Notes: generated by a model not told the origin, from the sequence alone. Shown: positions 52,634-61,116, counted from the stretch's first letter. The stretch: 64,000 bases of DNA from Prochlorococcus sp. AG-355-N16 (GCA_003278545.1 QCEF01000005.1:62001-126000), one strand, 5' to 3'. Made by a program: numbers and translations.

Positions 52634-53149
52634 ATGTTTAAATCAATTTTTTTTAGTGCAGTAGCGACATTATTATCATTATCGATTGAAACTAATGCTG
52701 AAGAATTTCCAAAAAATAAACATTGTTTATGGATTAGCGAAGTAATCCCAGAAGCAATAATCAAGGTGAATGACCATAAACGTTTTTCAGTTAGAGCAGA
52801 TTTAATATTTGATAAAAAAATTGTTGGAGAGATTGAAATGAGCGAACCAAATGGTTATGGTTCAAAATCATGGGTTTGGGTTACCAAAAATGAAAATAAA
52901 GTATTAGGAAAAGGAGGTCGTCTAATTCCTTTTTTTGGGAATAAACCTGCACGTGGTTTGAAATGGGACAAAGGTTTCTTTTTAAATAATCCTAGAAAAG
53001 TGATATTTGTTGGTATGGGTTCAGATCTATATTATTTGGGGTTCAGAGGTAAAAAAAGATTGATAACTGCCGCTGAAGGTTTATGGCGTCTAGACAAGAA
53101 TTGTCAATTCCCTGGAATTTTATTCAATGATAGGCACCTAGGAATATAG
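52634..53149 (+). CDS. Exported protein, 171 aa, WISEV family
   Basis: The signal peptide MFKSIFFSAVATLLSLSIET precedes a mature part with CLWISEVIPEA, RADLIF, GGRLIPFFG, KVIFVGMGSDLYYLGFR and AEGLWRLDKNC. It is a diverged paralogue of the oppositely oriented 53284-53796. The two cysteines at both ends are conserved. Fold unknown. Confidence 0.68.
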   Translation: MFKSIFFSAVATLLSLSIETNAEEFPKNKHCLWISEVIPEAIIKVNDHKRFSVRADLIFDKKIVGEIEMSEPNGYGSKSWVWVTKNENKVLGKGGRLIPFFGNKPARGLKWDKGFFLNNPRKVIFVGMGSDLYYLGFRGKKRLITAAEGLWRLDKNCQFPGILFNDRHLGI

Positions 53150-53208
53150 AAATTAAGTTCTTCTTTAAATTTTAGTTGGTAGAAAATTATTAAAATTACC
53201 AACCAACA

Positions 53209-53240
53209 ACCCTAACACCAAGTCTCAAAAACCCTGACAC
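53209..53240. repeat. ACCCTRACAC repeat cluster C
   Basis: ACCCTAACAC at 53209-53218 and ACCCTGACAC at 53231-53240, with CAAGTCTCAAAA between them as in cluster B. Confidence 0.7.
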
Positions 53241-53283
53241 TTATATTTGTTTTTATTAGATGAGAAGGTAATTACTAGGATGG

Positions 53284-53796
53284 TTAACATTTATCATTCA
53301 TTGTCCAATATCCTTCTAATGCCTGTGATAACCCATCTCTACGAAATTCATACATTACTGTAGTCCTGTAAAGAAGAGAACCCAAACCAACAAGTAATAC
53401 TTTTTTGGGTTTTATTTTATAACTTTCAGAATAATTGCTAAAACTCCTTACTGGAATATTTTTATCACTCACAAAAAAAACAAGTCGACCTCCTCCTCGT
53501 TTATCAATATTTACTCTGCCATTTTCTCTTGAGATTCCCCCCTCTAAATTCCAGTAATCGATAGCATATCCAAGAGTTCTCCCATATACGATAGATCTAA
53601 TTACTTTATCTTTGTAAATCAAATCTGCTCTTCTTAAAGACCTTGCCAATCCTTCGACATGTTTTTTTTGTTTAAAAGATGCCTCTGGTAAAACTTCACT
53701 TATCCATTCACACTGGGTATATTCATTAAAATTTTCTGATCTAACAGGAGTAAATAATGAAATTAAAAATGTAGTAGTAAAAATAATTTTTAACAT
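53284..53796 (-). CDS. Exported protein, 170 aa, WISEV family
   Basis: Signal peptide MLKIIFTTTFLISLFTPVRS, then CEWISEVLPEASFK, RRADLIYKDKV, GGRLVFFV, PKKVLLVGLGSLLYR and ALEGYWTMNDKC. It is a paralogue of 52634-53149 in the opposite orientation. Confidence 0.68.
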   Translation of the reverse strand: MLKIIFTTTFLISLFTPVRSENFNEYTQCEWISEVLPEASFKQKKHVEGLARSLRRADLIYKDKVIRSIVYGRTLGYAIDYWNLEGGISRENGRVNIDKRGGGRLVFFVSDKNIPVRSFSNYSESYKIKPKKVLLVGLGSLLYRTTVMYEFRRDGLSQALEGYWTMNDKC

Positions 53797-53960
53797 TTAA
53801 AGTTTTTTAATAATGATCAACAAACTTATTTTTAACAAACAAATTAAATCCTTTCCCAATTATTGATAAGTAACAAGTCGCTGATATTTTCAAGTATCAA
53901 TAACTTTTTTGACTCCCAATAGATTATTAGGAATAATTAAAACCCTACACACAATTAAAA

Positions 53961-54362
53961 ATGTTTAAATCCTTTCTTCATGTTGGGATGGTGATAGTTT
54001 TATTTTTGCCATCATTACCAGTTAAATCAAACGACAATATCAAAAGAAATAATCTTATTAACGATATGGTTGAAAAGAGAAGGAGGAGTGGGAAAGAAAT
54101 GAAAGTGACTATGGATGAATTTTGGGAAGAATTAAAAGAAACCAGAAAAATAAAATATGGATACGATATGCACTTTGAAAAGAATCTAGATTATTGTCGT
54201 CACTTTGCAGAAATATCAGTTCTTCACAGAGAGGAAGAATGGAATCTAAAGAATATCGTTAAATATTGTTATTACTGTATGAATACTCTTAATGGGATGA
54301 CGAGAGAGGTTAAAAAAGAAGATTTTGATATTAATAAATGGTCAAGTGAAAGGATCAACTGA
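53961..54362 (+). CDS. Exported protein, 133 aa, shared leader
   Basis: Signal peptide MFKSFLHVGMVIVLFLPSLP is almost the same DNA as the start of 49983, but the mature part is different: charged and helical with three or four Cys (LDYCRHF, VKYCYYCMN). It is the last gene before the tRNA-Ser. Function unknown. Confidence 0.66.
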   Translation: MFKSFLHVGMVIVLFLPSLPVKSNDNIKRNNLINDMVEKRRRSGKEMKVTMDEFWEELKETRKIKYGYDMHFEKNLDYCRHFAEISVLHREEEWNLKNIVKYCYYCMNTLNGMTREVKKEDFDINKWSSERIN

Positions 54363-54396
54363 GATACAAAATTTCAAATAAGAAAATATCTCAAAA

Positions 54397-54440
54397 ACCC
54401 TGACACATTTATAAAAATTACCCTTACACAACCCTGACAC
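54397..54440. repeat. ACCCTRACAC repeat cluster D
   Basis: ACCCTGACAC at 54397-54406, ACCCTTACAC at 54420-54429 and ACCCTGACAC at 54431-54440. It lies 123 nt from the tRNA-Ser 3' end, at the right end of the element, with the ATATCTC prefix shared with cluster A. Confidence 0.7.
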
Positions 54441-54564
54441 CATCAGATTATTTGTGATATGGTTTGGGTGTGTTTGACTAAACAAATTACAGATTTTTCT
54501 CTTTGATACCAATCATTCTGGACGATTTGACTATCCCTGACTACACTCTGTCTATATGAAAATA

Positions 54565-54649
54565 CGGAGAGGGTGGGATTCGAACCCACGAATAGTTTCC
54601 TATTAAACGATTTCGAGTCGTTCGCTTTCAACCACTCAGCCACCTCTCC
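54565..54649 (-). tRNA. trnS: tRNA-Ser (anticodon CGA)
   Basis: Read leftward: acceptor GGAGAGG, D arm TGGCTGAGTGG, anticodon loop CTCGAAA (CGA), a long variable arm (AATAGGAAACTATT) and T arm GTGGGTTCGAATCCCAC, closing with CCTCTCC and discriminator G. CCA is not encoded. Its 3' end faces the island and is copied at 49531 and, partly, at 48095. Confidence 0.95.
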
Positions 54650-54710
54650 GCCTGTTTAAAGTATGCACATAATAAAAGTAAAATTATGAACTATATAATT
54701 ATCTTAATTT

Positions 54711-55733
54711 TTAATTCCAACCTGCATCTTTCATCAACTTAATAGCTAATGAATTTTTCTCTCCAAGGTCTTCTACAGTGACACTATCAGGTAAAAACTC
54801 TCCAAATTTCTTTACTATTTCATTCTGATTAACTTCCTTCAAAGGATGTTCAAAAGTAGGTGCAGCTAAACCTTTACTTCCTTCAGGAGATGCTAAGAAT
54901 TCAAGTAACTGAATAGCTTCATTTTTATTTTTTGCATATTTTGCAACACCACCGGCACTAATATTTACGTGTGCAGGATTAGGAGTAAGGACCTTTGTTT
55001 TTTTCGCATACAAAGCATCTCTTCTTCCATTAACACCCGCTAACATTCTTGCGACATAATAATGATTAACAATTCCTACTCCGCATTTCTTCTTAGAAAC
55101 TGCCCTAATTATTGAAATATCACCAGGGAAGAATGGCTGGGAAACGTTTGAAATCATTCCGCTTAACCAAGCTTTAGTTTCTAATTCACCTTTTTTTATT
55201 ATTTGATTGGCAACTAAAGATTGATTGTATGGACTTTTTCTATTCCTTAAACATACTTTTCCTTTCAAAGAAGGATCAGCTAAATCATTGTAATCATTAA
55301 TCTTGCTTACATCTACTACCTTTGGATTCGCAACCATGACTCTTACTCTTCTTGTTAATGCATACCACTCCTTATTCGGATCTTTTAATCCAACAGGAAC
55401 ATCATTTTCTAAATTAGAAGAAGTAATTGGTTGAAGTAATCCAGCTTTTGCTGCATTAGTGATTCTTGCTGCATCTACAAGCAATATCAAATCTGCTTGA
55501 GAATTCTTCCCTTCTCTTTTCAATCTTTCTATTAAAGATATTCCTGTTGCTTCTATAAGTCTAACTTTAATGCCTGTTTCTTCTGCGAATTTTTTATAAA
55601 CACTTCGGTCTGTATTGTAATGTCTACCCGAAAAAACTTTGACTTCTTTTTCTGTTGAATTAACAGGAATACTTATATTTATTAAAAATGAACATGTTAA
55701 TACTGTATAAAATAGTTTTTTGAGTTTTTGCAC
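54711..55733 (-). CDS. futA: Ferric-iron ABC transporter substrate-binding protein
   Basis: The 340-residue exported protein (signal peptide about residues 1-27) has the FutA/IdiA layout: VFSGRHYNTDRSVYKKFAEE, AADLILLVDAARI-like QADLILLVDAARITNAAKAG and iron-ligand Tyr in NHYYVARML. It binds Fe3+ in the periplasm. GTG start. It is divergent from a PiuC-type hydroxylase gene, a pairing that fits iron regulation. Confidence 0.94.
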   Translation of the reverse strand: MQKLKKLFYTVLTCSFLINISIPVNSTEKEVKVFSGRHYNTDRSVYKKFAEETGIKVRLIEATGISLIERLKREGKNSQADLILLVDAARITNAAKAGLLQPITSSNLENDVPVGLKDPNKEWYALTRRVRVMVANPKVVDVSKINDYNDLADPSLKGKVCLRNRKSPYNQSLVANQIIKKGELETKAWLSGMISNVSQPFFPGDISIIRAVSKKKCGVGIVNHYYVARMLAGVNGRRDALYAKKTKVLTPNPAHVNISAGGVAKYAKNKNEAIQLLEFLASPEGSKGLAAPTFEHPLKEVNQNEIVKKFGEFLPDSVTVEDLGEKNSLAIKLMKDAGWN

Positions 55734-55835
55734 TTTTTCAAATTAGTATCTATGGTTACTTTATACTTATCAAAACTGTAAAATCCTTAAAAGCGATCTT
55801 CTATACACAAAGATGTATCATTTTTTATATTACAA

Positions 55836-56501
55836 ATGAATTATTTAACCCATCAGTTACTAAATGCTGAAGAAATCAATTTTATAAAGAAAGAATTAGA
55901 AGAAGCAACTCAAGATTGGGAAGATGGGAAAAAAACTGCTGGCAGTCATGCCTCAATGGTAAAAAATAATTTGCAACTAAATAGAAATTCTGAAGTATCA
56001 AAAAAAAATTCGCAGTTAATTAATAAAAAGATCCTTGCAAACCAGTTAATAAAAAGTTTTTCTTTACCAAAAATAATACACGGAATAATGTTTACAAAAT
56101 CATCAAAAAATATGAATTATGGGAGACATATTGATAATCCATATATGTCTTCAGGGAGATCAGATTTATCTTTTACTCTATCTCTAACGAATAAAGATCT
56201 TTATAAAGGGGGTGAATTAATTATTGAAACAATTAATTCGGAAGAGCGATTTAAGTTAAATGCTGGAGAAATTATTATATATCCAAGTTCTTACTTGCAT
56301 TCAGTAAGTAAAATAATTAATGGCGAAAGATTAGTTTGCGTAGGCTGGATTGAAAGTTATGTTAAGTCAGCAGAAGAAAGAGAATATTTATTCGATCTTG
56401 ATGCAGGAGCAAGAGGAGTCTTAGCAAAATATGGGATGTCCGATGAAGTTGATTTAATTTTCAAATCTTATTCAAACTTATTAAGAGTATTAGGTAATTA
56501 A
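55836..56501 (+). CDS. Fe(II)/2-oxoglutarate-dependent PKHD-type hydroxylase (PiuC-like)
   Basis: The 221-residue protein has the metal-binding HxD in GRHIDNPYMSSG, the distal His in SSYLHSVSKI and the 2-oxoglutarate Arg in NGERLVCVGW. PiuC-type enzymes are iron-regulated in many bacteria. The 102-nt divergent spacer to futA probably holds both promoters; no clear Fur box was read. Confidence 0.9.
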   Translation: MNYLTHQLLNAEEINFIKKELEEATQDWEDGKKTAGSHASMVKNNLQLNRNSEVSKKNSQLINKKILANQLIKSFSLPKIIHGIMFTKSSKNMNYGRHIDNPYMSSGRSDLSFTLSLTNKDLYKGGELIIETINSEERFKLNAGEIIIYPSSYLHSVSKIINGERLVCVGWIESYVKSAEEREYLFDLDAGARGVLAKYGMSDEVDLIFKSYSNLLRVLGN

Positions 56502-56574
56502 TGGATCATTTTATACATCAATTGGGAAATTAACTCTAAGCTTACTAAAGTGGACAAAGAATAATTTTCTATAA

Positions 56575-56802
56575 ATGCATAAAAAAAGTTCAATTTCTCT
56601 ATTTCTTGCAGCCACAAGTGCGCTAGCGATCTCATCATCTGCTAGTGCTGGAGAAAAAGATTTAGGAGGGCTTAAAGAATGGAATACAGATATGTCCATT
56701 AATGCTGATTTTATTTTAGATAAAGATGCTCAAAAATTGGCAGATGAAGCTGCAAAATCAAGTGTTTGTATCCCGATTGGTGAAGGTGAAAATTGTTGGT
56801 AA
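56575..56802 (+). CDS. Small exported protein, 75 aa
   Basis: A signal peptide (SSISLFLAATSALAISSSASA) is followed by a 50-residue acidic mature part with two Cys (SVCIPIGEGENCW). It is conserved-looking but unidentified. It ends 6 nt before the terminator-like palindrome. Confidence 0.72.
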   Translation: MHKKSSISLFLAATSALAISSSASAGEKDLGGLKEWNTDMSINADFILDKDAQKLADEAAKSSVCIPIGEGENCW

Positions 56803-56831
56803 AAAAAAACGCCTAATTTAAATTAGGCGTT
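56801..56831 (-). terminator. Terminator of the porin gene
   Basis: The palindrome AACGCCTAATTT / AAATTAGGCGTT (56808-56831) is followed, leftward, by an A-run on the plus strand, that is T9 in the porin transcript. On the plus strand the T-run is weaker (AATAAATTTTTT), so it may also serve the small exported gene. Confidence 0.75.
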
Positions 56832-56840
56832 AATAAATTT

Positions 56841-56876
56841 TTTAAGAATGGTATCTTATAAGATACCCTTCTTAAA
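56841..56876 (-). other. Long imperfect hairpin in the porin 3' UTR
   Basis: TTTAAGAA and TTCTTAAA flank the perfect palindrome GGTATCTTATAAGATACC, giving a 17-bp stem with one mismatch pair. It lies between the porin stop and its terminator and may protect the mRNA. Confidence 0.55.
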
Positions 56877-56890
56877 TCTAAATAAGAAAT

Positions 56891-58147
56891 TTAGAATTTA
56901 AATGTTGTCTGAACAACTGCACCTGTAATGTCTACACCTGAAGTGCCAGTTCTATCGGTAGCGCCGAAAATAGCAGGACTTACAGTAACTGAATCATTAA
57001 CCTTATAAGAGTAATAAGCTTCCCATGTAAATGGTGTTACTGTGTCTGTATCTGCTGTTTGAGGCTGACCTAAAGCAATACCAATTTTATCATCAGCTTG
57101 GAATGTATCCTTCCAAGTTAATCCTACGAAGTAAGCATCGGTATCTGCATCTTGCCCTTCAACAGTTGAGATATCGTAACCAGCAGAAATTTCAGGAATT
57201 GCCTGACTTTCACTATCTGGTTTCCAATATCCTCTTAAACCATAGTTAGTGCTGTTCCCATTGGGACGAGCTTTACCTAATGAAGTTGTGAAGTAGGAAT
57301 CTGTCCATCCGTTATACTTAAGAGCACTTATAAGTGAAAGATGATAGGTATCAGTGGTGTAAGCAATTTGTGTAGACCAGTTAGTCTTAGATTCATCGGT
57401 TAAGAATCCCTTAGTTGATTTATTCTGTTTACTTACAACATTTGAGCTTAAAGAGAAGCCATTATCACCTTTATAAGCCCAACCTATACCTGAATCGGTA
57501 CTTGCTCCATATGCAGCACCATTACCTCCCAGCTTAAATTGTTTTGTAATTGGTTTATAAATAGAAGGTGTCGCACCATGCATATAGTAATTTTCGATTT
57601 TTGGACCAATCCAAAAAGTATTGTTTTCTCCTACAGGGAACGAATACCAAATTTTATCTACCTTAATAGTGTCATCATTACCATTGGATGAAGAAAGGTA
57701 AGTACCATATGTCTTACTGGAAAATACATCTGTAGCATTACCAGTTTTTAATCTTACATATAAATCATCATCCCCAGTAAAACTGGTATTCAGATTTAGT
57801 TGATAAGTATATTGGAATCCAATAGCTTCGCTAAGAGCACCAGAAGAGTTTTCAACTCCACCGACATCAAAAATGGCTTTACCATTCATTACTGTTGTAT
57901 CTGAAAAGCCACCAGCTTCAAATTCATTTTGCTGAGCTTCTAAGCCATCAACACGGCCTTTGAGAATAGCAATATCTTCACTAACTTCGTTAATGAATGT
58001 GTTACTGTCTAATCTTGAAGAATTTTTTTGGCTACGAGAGTAGCTATCAATTTCTTCTAAATTGACAACGTCGGAAGCTTGAGCAGCAACTGGAGCTAAT
58101 AAGCTCAAAGATGCTCCTGCCACCAACATTTGTTGGAAGAGTTTCAT
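56891..58147 (-). CDS. Outer-membrane porin of the picocyanobacterial type
   Basis: Signal peptide MKLFQQMLVAGASLSLLAPV, a short N-terminal coiled coil (ILKGRVDGLEAQQNEF, about residues 62-77) and a 16-18-strand beta barrel ending in TTFKF with terminal Phe. It is the abundant general porin of marine picocyanobacteria (OprB-like family), though it lacks a complete SLH domain at its N-terminus. The gene is monocistronic with a strong 3' hairpin. Confidence 0.9.
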   Translation of the reverse strand: MKLFQQMLVAGASLSLLAPVAAQASDVVNLEEIDSYSRSQKNSSRLDSNTFINEVSEDIAILKGRVDGLEAQQNEFEAGGFSDTTVMNGKAIFDVGGVENSSGALSEAIGFQYTYQLNLNTSFTGDDDLYVRLKTGNATDVFSSKTYGTYLSSSNGNDDTIKVDKIWYSFPVGENNTFWIGPKIENYYMHGATPSIYKPITKQFKLGGNGAAYGASTDSGIGWAYKGDNGFSLSSNVVSKQNKSTKGFLTDESKTNWSTQIAYTTDTYHLSLISALKYNGWTDSYFTTSLGKARPNGNSTNYGLRGYWKPDSESQAIPEISAGYDISTVEGQDADTDAYFVGLTWKDTFQADDKIGIALGQPQTADTDTVTPFTWEAYYSYKVNDSVTVSPAIFGATDRTGTSGVDITGAVVQTTFKF

Positions 58148-58276
58148 TTTACCTCACACTAAAGTAGCCCAAATAATTTGGGTAACTATACTGTATCGAG
58201 CGTAACAAAAAAGGAAAGAAATATAAGATTCAAAGCGGTGTAACTTTTGTTACAATTTTTTAATTCTGAAATATCT

Positions 58277-59146
58277 TTATTCCCTTGATAATGGGAAGTC
58301 TAGCAATTCCCTTTCCTCTACCCATGATGATGCAACTTCTCTTGCTAATTTTCGAATCTTTTCAATATATTGAGCACGATCTGTAACTGAAATCACTCCT
58401 CTAGCATCAAGAAGATTAAATGTATGACTACATTTCAGAACAAAATCAAGGGCTGGATAAGTTAATTTCTTTTCGATTAAATTATTTGCCTCCGCTTGGT
58501 AAATTTCAAATAATTTTCTGAGATTGTCAGGATTAGATTCAGTAAAATTATAAGAGCATTGACTTTTTTCAAATTGAAGCCAAATATCGCTATATTTCAA
58601 ATCTTTGTTCCAATTTAAGTCCCAGATACTTTCCTTATCCTGTAAAAACATTGCAATCCTCTCTAGCCCATAAGTGATTTCAATTGGGATTGGATTACAA
58701 TCTATACCTCCGCATTGTTGGAAATAAGTAAATTGAGTAACTTCCATTCCGTCCAACCAAACTTCCCAACCTACACCCCAGGCTCCAAGTGTTGGAGACT
58801 CCCAATTATCTTCCACAAATCTTATATCATGATTTCTAGGATCTATTCCAAGAGATTCAAGAGATGTCAAATATTTTTCCTGTATTCCATCCGGTGAAGG
58901 TTTAATTATTACTTGATATTGAAAGTAATGTTGCGCCCTATTTGGATTATCGCCAAAACGTCCATCTGTGGGTCTTCTACATGGCTCTACATATGCTACA
59001 CTCCAAGGCTCTGGTCCAATAGCCCTTAAAAAAGTATGCGGATTCATTGTCCCAGCACCCTTTTCGGTATCATATGGCTGCATAATCAAACAACCTTCTT
59101 CTGACCAAAAATTATTTAAATTTTGAATTATGTCCTGAAAAAACAT
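58277..59146 (-). CDS. glyQ: Glycyl-tRNA synthetase alpha subunit
   Basis: The 289-residue protein starts [20 protein letters not shown] and has the GlyQ signatures [34 protein letters not shown] and [16 protein letters not shown]. It is one half of the tetrameric bacterial GlyRS; glyS is not in the window. Confidence 0.97.
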   Translation of the reverse strand: MFFQDIIQNLNNFWSEEGCLIMQPYDTEKGAGTMNPHTFLRAIGPEPWSVAYVEPCRRPTDGRFGDNPNRAQHYFQYQVIIKPSPDGIQEKYLTSLESLGIDPRNHDIRFVEDNWESPTLGAWGVGWEVWLDGMEVTQFTYFQQCGGIDCNPIPIEITYGLERIAMFLQDKESIWDLNWNKDLKYSDIWLQFEKSQCSYNFTESNPDNLRKLFEIYQAEANNLIEKKLTYPALDFVLKCSHTFNLLDARGVISVTDRAQYIEKIRKLAREVASSWVEERELLDFPLSRE

Positions 59147-59299
59147 TTAATTGAAATAGTGGAAAAATTTTGATCAATGCCACTAGATATAATAACAAAG
59201 CTTTAAAGTAAAAAATATCTTAAAATCCAAATCCTCAAAAATATCATCTGACAAAAAGCTTACATAAAATGATCCTTGATAAAATAAATGAGAAATTAA

Positions 59300-59728
59300 T
59301 TATGAAAAAAAATCTAATGGCAATGGTCCAAAAGTATTAGATTCTTTTGCACCTTTGTCATACTGACATGTTATTAAAATTCCTTCTCCAAGACCATTTT
59401 CAGATCTGACAAAAACATTACTAGTTTTTTGATTAGCTTTTAAAAAAACACCTCCATCAGCATGAAGGGAACCTAGATTCCTAAATTTAATTGAGGAATA
59501 TTTCTTAGAAATTGATTGCAATGCTTTAATAGCTTTATCATCGCTGGGTGCCATAATGCCTATTGTTATCCAATCTGCATTAAAAATATTTGGTTCTAGT
59601 TCCTTTAGAAGTTTTTTTTCTTGACTAATACTTAATTGAGGTGCAGTTCTCAGATTATTTAAATCGACTAATTTATTTATTTCCATTAGCTTTATATCTA
59701 AAAAATTCTTAACCAAATGTTCTTCCAT
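59300..59728 (-). CDS. Possible DUF1824 family protein
   Basis: From ATG at 59728 the 142-residue protein has NLRTAPQLSISQEKKLLKEL, ADWITIGIMAPSDDKAIKAL and VFLKANQKTSNVFVRSENGL, which resembles the cyanobacterial DUF1824. It overlaps the MIF-like gene by 20 nt and is probably co-translated. Function unknown. Confidence 0.72.
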   Translation of the reverse strand: MEEHLVKNFLDIKLMEINKLVDLNNLRTAPQLSISQEKKLLKELEPNIFNADWITIGIMAPSDDKAIKALQSISKKYSSIKFRNLGSLHADGGVFLKANQKTSNVFVRSENGLGEGILITCQYDKGAKESNTFGPLPLDFFS

Positions 59729-60041
59729 TCCAAGCCCACAATGAAGCTGGTACATCCTCAAAAGAAATATAAATCCTATCTACTGGGATCCCCATTTTCT
59801 CATTTACAAAATCTGATATTGGCTTTGCCATTTCTGAAGGATTGAGAGAACCTATTGATTTGATTTCCAAAAAGCAAGAAGGTGTTTCGTCATCAAAATA
59901 CATTTGGCAATTATCATCTATTTTCGCCATAACAAAACTTCTTGATTTGTTAGTTAAAGATGAAATAAGAATTGAAATCTCTTCGAGCAATTTACCTTTA
60001 TCATTTACTTTTGCTGAAGTCGAGACATTAATATAAGGCAT
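59709..60041 (-). CDS. MIF-like tautomerase
   Basis: The 110-residue protein begins MPYINVSTSAKV with the catalytic Pro immediately after the initiator Met, and has MYFDDETPSCFLEIKSIGSL and the C-terminal VPASLWAWNGRTFG, as in macrophage migration inhibitory factor. Tautomerase activity on phenylpyruvate-type substrates is expected from the family; its role in the cell is unknown. Confidence 0.87.
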   Translation of the reverse strand: MPYINVSTSAKVNDKGKLLEEISILISSLTNKSRSFVMAKIDDNCQMYFDDETPSCFLEIKSIGSLNPSEMAKPISDFVNEKMGIPVDRIYISFEDVPASLWAWNGRTFG

Positions 60042-60043
60042 CT

Positions 60044-60214
60044 CTATGCAGCAAGATAATCTTTCTTAGAATCATTTTCTAGATAAACAGTTTTATTCTT
60101 TAAATTTTTTTTTGATGAAAGATATGCCATATCGTATGAACTTATTCCGTTTTTATAAGGATTGAAAAGAGCATTTTTAGACCTGTTTTTTTTGCTCCTC
60201 TTAAACTCAATCAT
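60044..60214 (-). CDS. Small basic protein, 56 aa
   Basis: ATG at 60214 opens MIEFKRSKKNRSKNALFNPY and continues KNGISSYDMAYLSSKKNLKN to LAA. Its stop is 2 nt upstream of the MIF-like gene, so the three genes form a leftward operon. No domain recognised. Confidence 0.65.
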   Translation of the reverse strand: MIEFKRSKKNRSKNALFNPYKNGISSYDMAYLSSKKNLKNKTVYLENDSKKDYLAA

Positions 60215-60338
60215 CAATATTAAATCATTAATTAATAATTTAACTTTTTTTGAATAGATGTCTAGTTCTTTTGAGAATTTTTAACTTATTTAATGAAAAA
60301 AATTCCCAATACACAATTAAGATTTCTATTTACTAAAT

Positions 60339-61007
60339 TTGTTATACATAGATATAAAAGTACTTATCTTGGAAGTTTTAAGTAATTATCAAAGGAAAAA
60401 ACTTGATGAGAGTAATGATGAAGAATTTTATTCTGATCCAAAATTCGTTTATCATCTAGATTCTAACTTCAGGCAAAATCTATCAGATTTATATGAGAGA
60501 GAGATTAATGATTATTCAACAGTCCTTGATTTAATGTCCAGTTGGGATAGTTATTTACCTAAAGGGAAAAAATATAAAAAAGTTATTGGACATGGTTTAA
60601 ACAAACAAGAACTTGAAAAAAACAAAATTTTTGATTCTTTTTGGATACAAAATTTTAATTTAAGTCAACAAATTCCTTTAGATAAAGAAAGCGTTGATTA
60701 TTGCTTGATGGTAGCGGCATGGCAATATCTACAATATCCAGAGAATTTAACCAAAGAAATTGCAAGAATATTGAGTAGAAATGGCAAGATTATTGTTGCT
60801 TTTTCAAACAGAGCATTTTGGCATAAAGCTCCTAAAATATGGACGTCATCTACGGAAGAAGACAGGGTCAAATATGTAAGAAAAGTATTAATCTCAAACG
60901 GATTTAATGAGCCAAAAATTATCAAAAAGTTTACTGAACCAGCACTTAATATCTTTAATTTTTTAAATAAAGACCCCTTTTATTGTTTAATAGCGACCAA
61001 AGAGTGA
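60339..61007 (+). CDS. SAM-dependent methyltransferase-like protein
   Basis: The protein has a methyltransferase type 11-like fold: VLDLMSSWDSYLP (AdoMet motif I in modified form), VIGHGLNKQELEKN (motif II) and YCLMVAAWQYLQYPENL with EIARILSRNGKIIVAFS (post-motif III). The usual G-x-G of motif I is replaced by S-S-W. The start may be TTG at 60339 or 60369. Substrate unknown. Confidence 0.78.
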   Translation: MLYIDIKVLILEVLSNYQRKKLDESNDEEFYSDPKFVYHLDSNFRQNLSDLYEREINDYSTVLDLMSSWDSYLPKGKKYKKVIGHGLNKQELEKNKIFDSFWIQNFNLSQQIPLDKESVDYCLMVAAWQYLQYPENLTKEIARILSRNGKIIVAFSNRAFWHKAPKIWTSSTEEDRVKYVRKVLISNGFNEPKIIKKFTEPALNIFNFLNKDPFYCLIATKE

Positions 61008-61116
61008 ATTTTTAATTGCATTGCACTAAAGAAAATCTCTTTGAATAAGTTATCAACTATTTTTCATAGCCATACTTTTAAATTTTTACTAATATTGGGT
61101 AGTTAAAATTAATCAT

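Noticed and set aside
54443-54643. 66-codon leftward frame
   Set aside because: It covers the tRNA-Ser gene and is a well-known artefact of translating a tRNA.
55734-55835. Fur box between futA and the PiuC-like gene
   Set aside because: Expected from the context, but no convincing GATAAT-type palindrome could be read.
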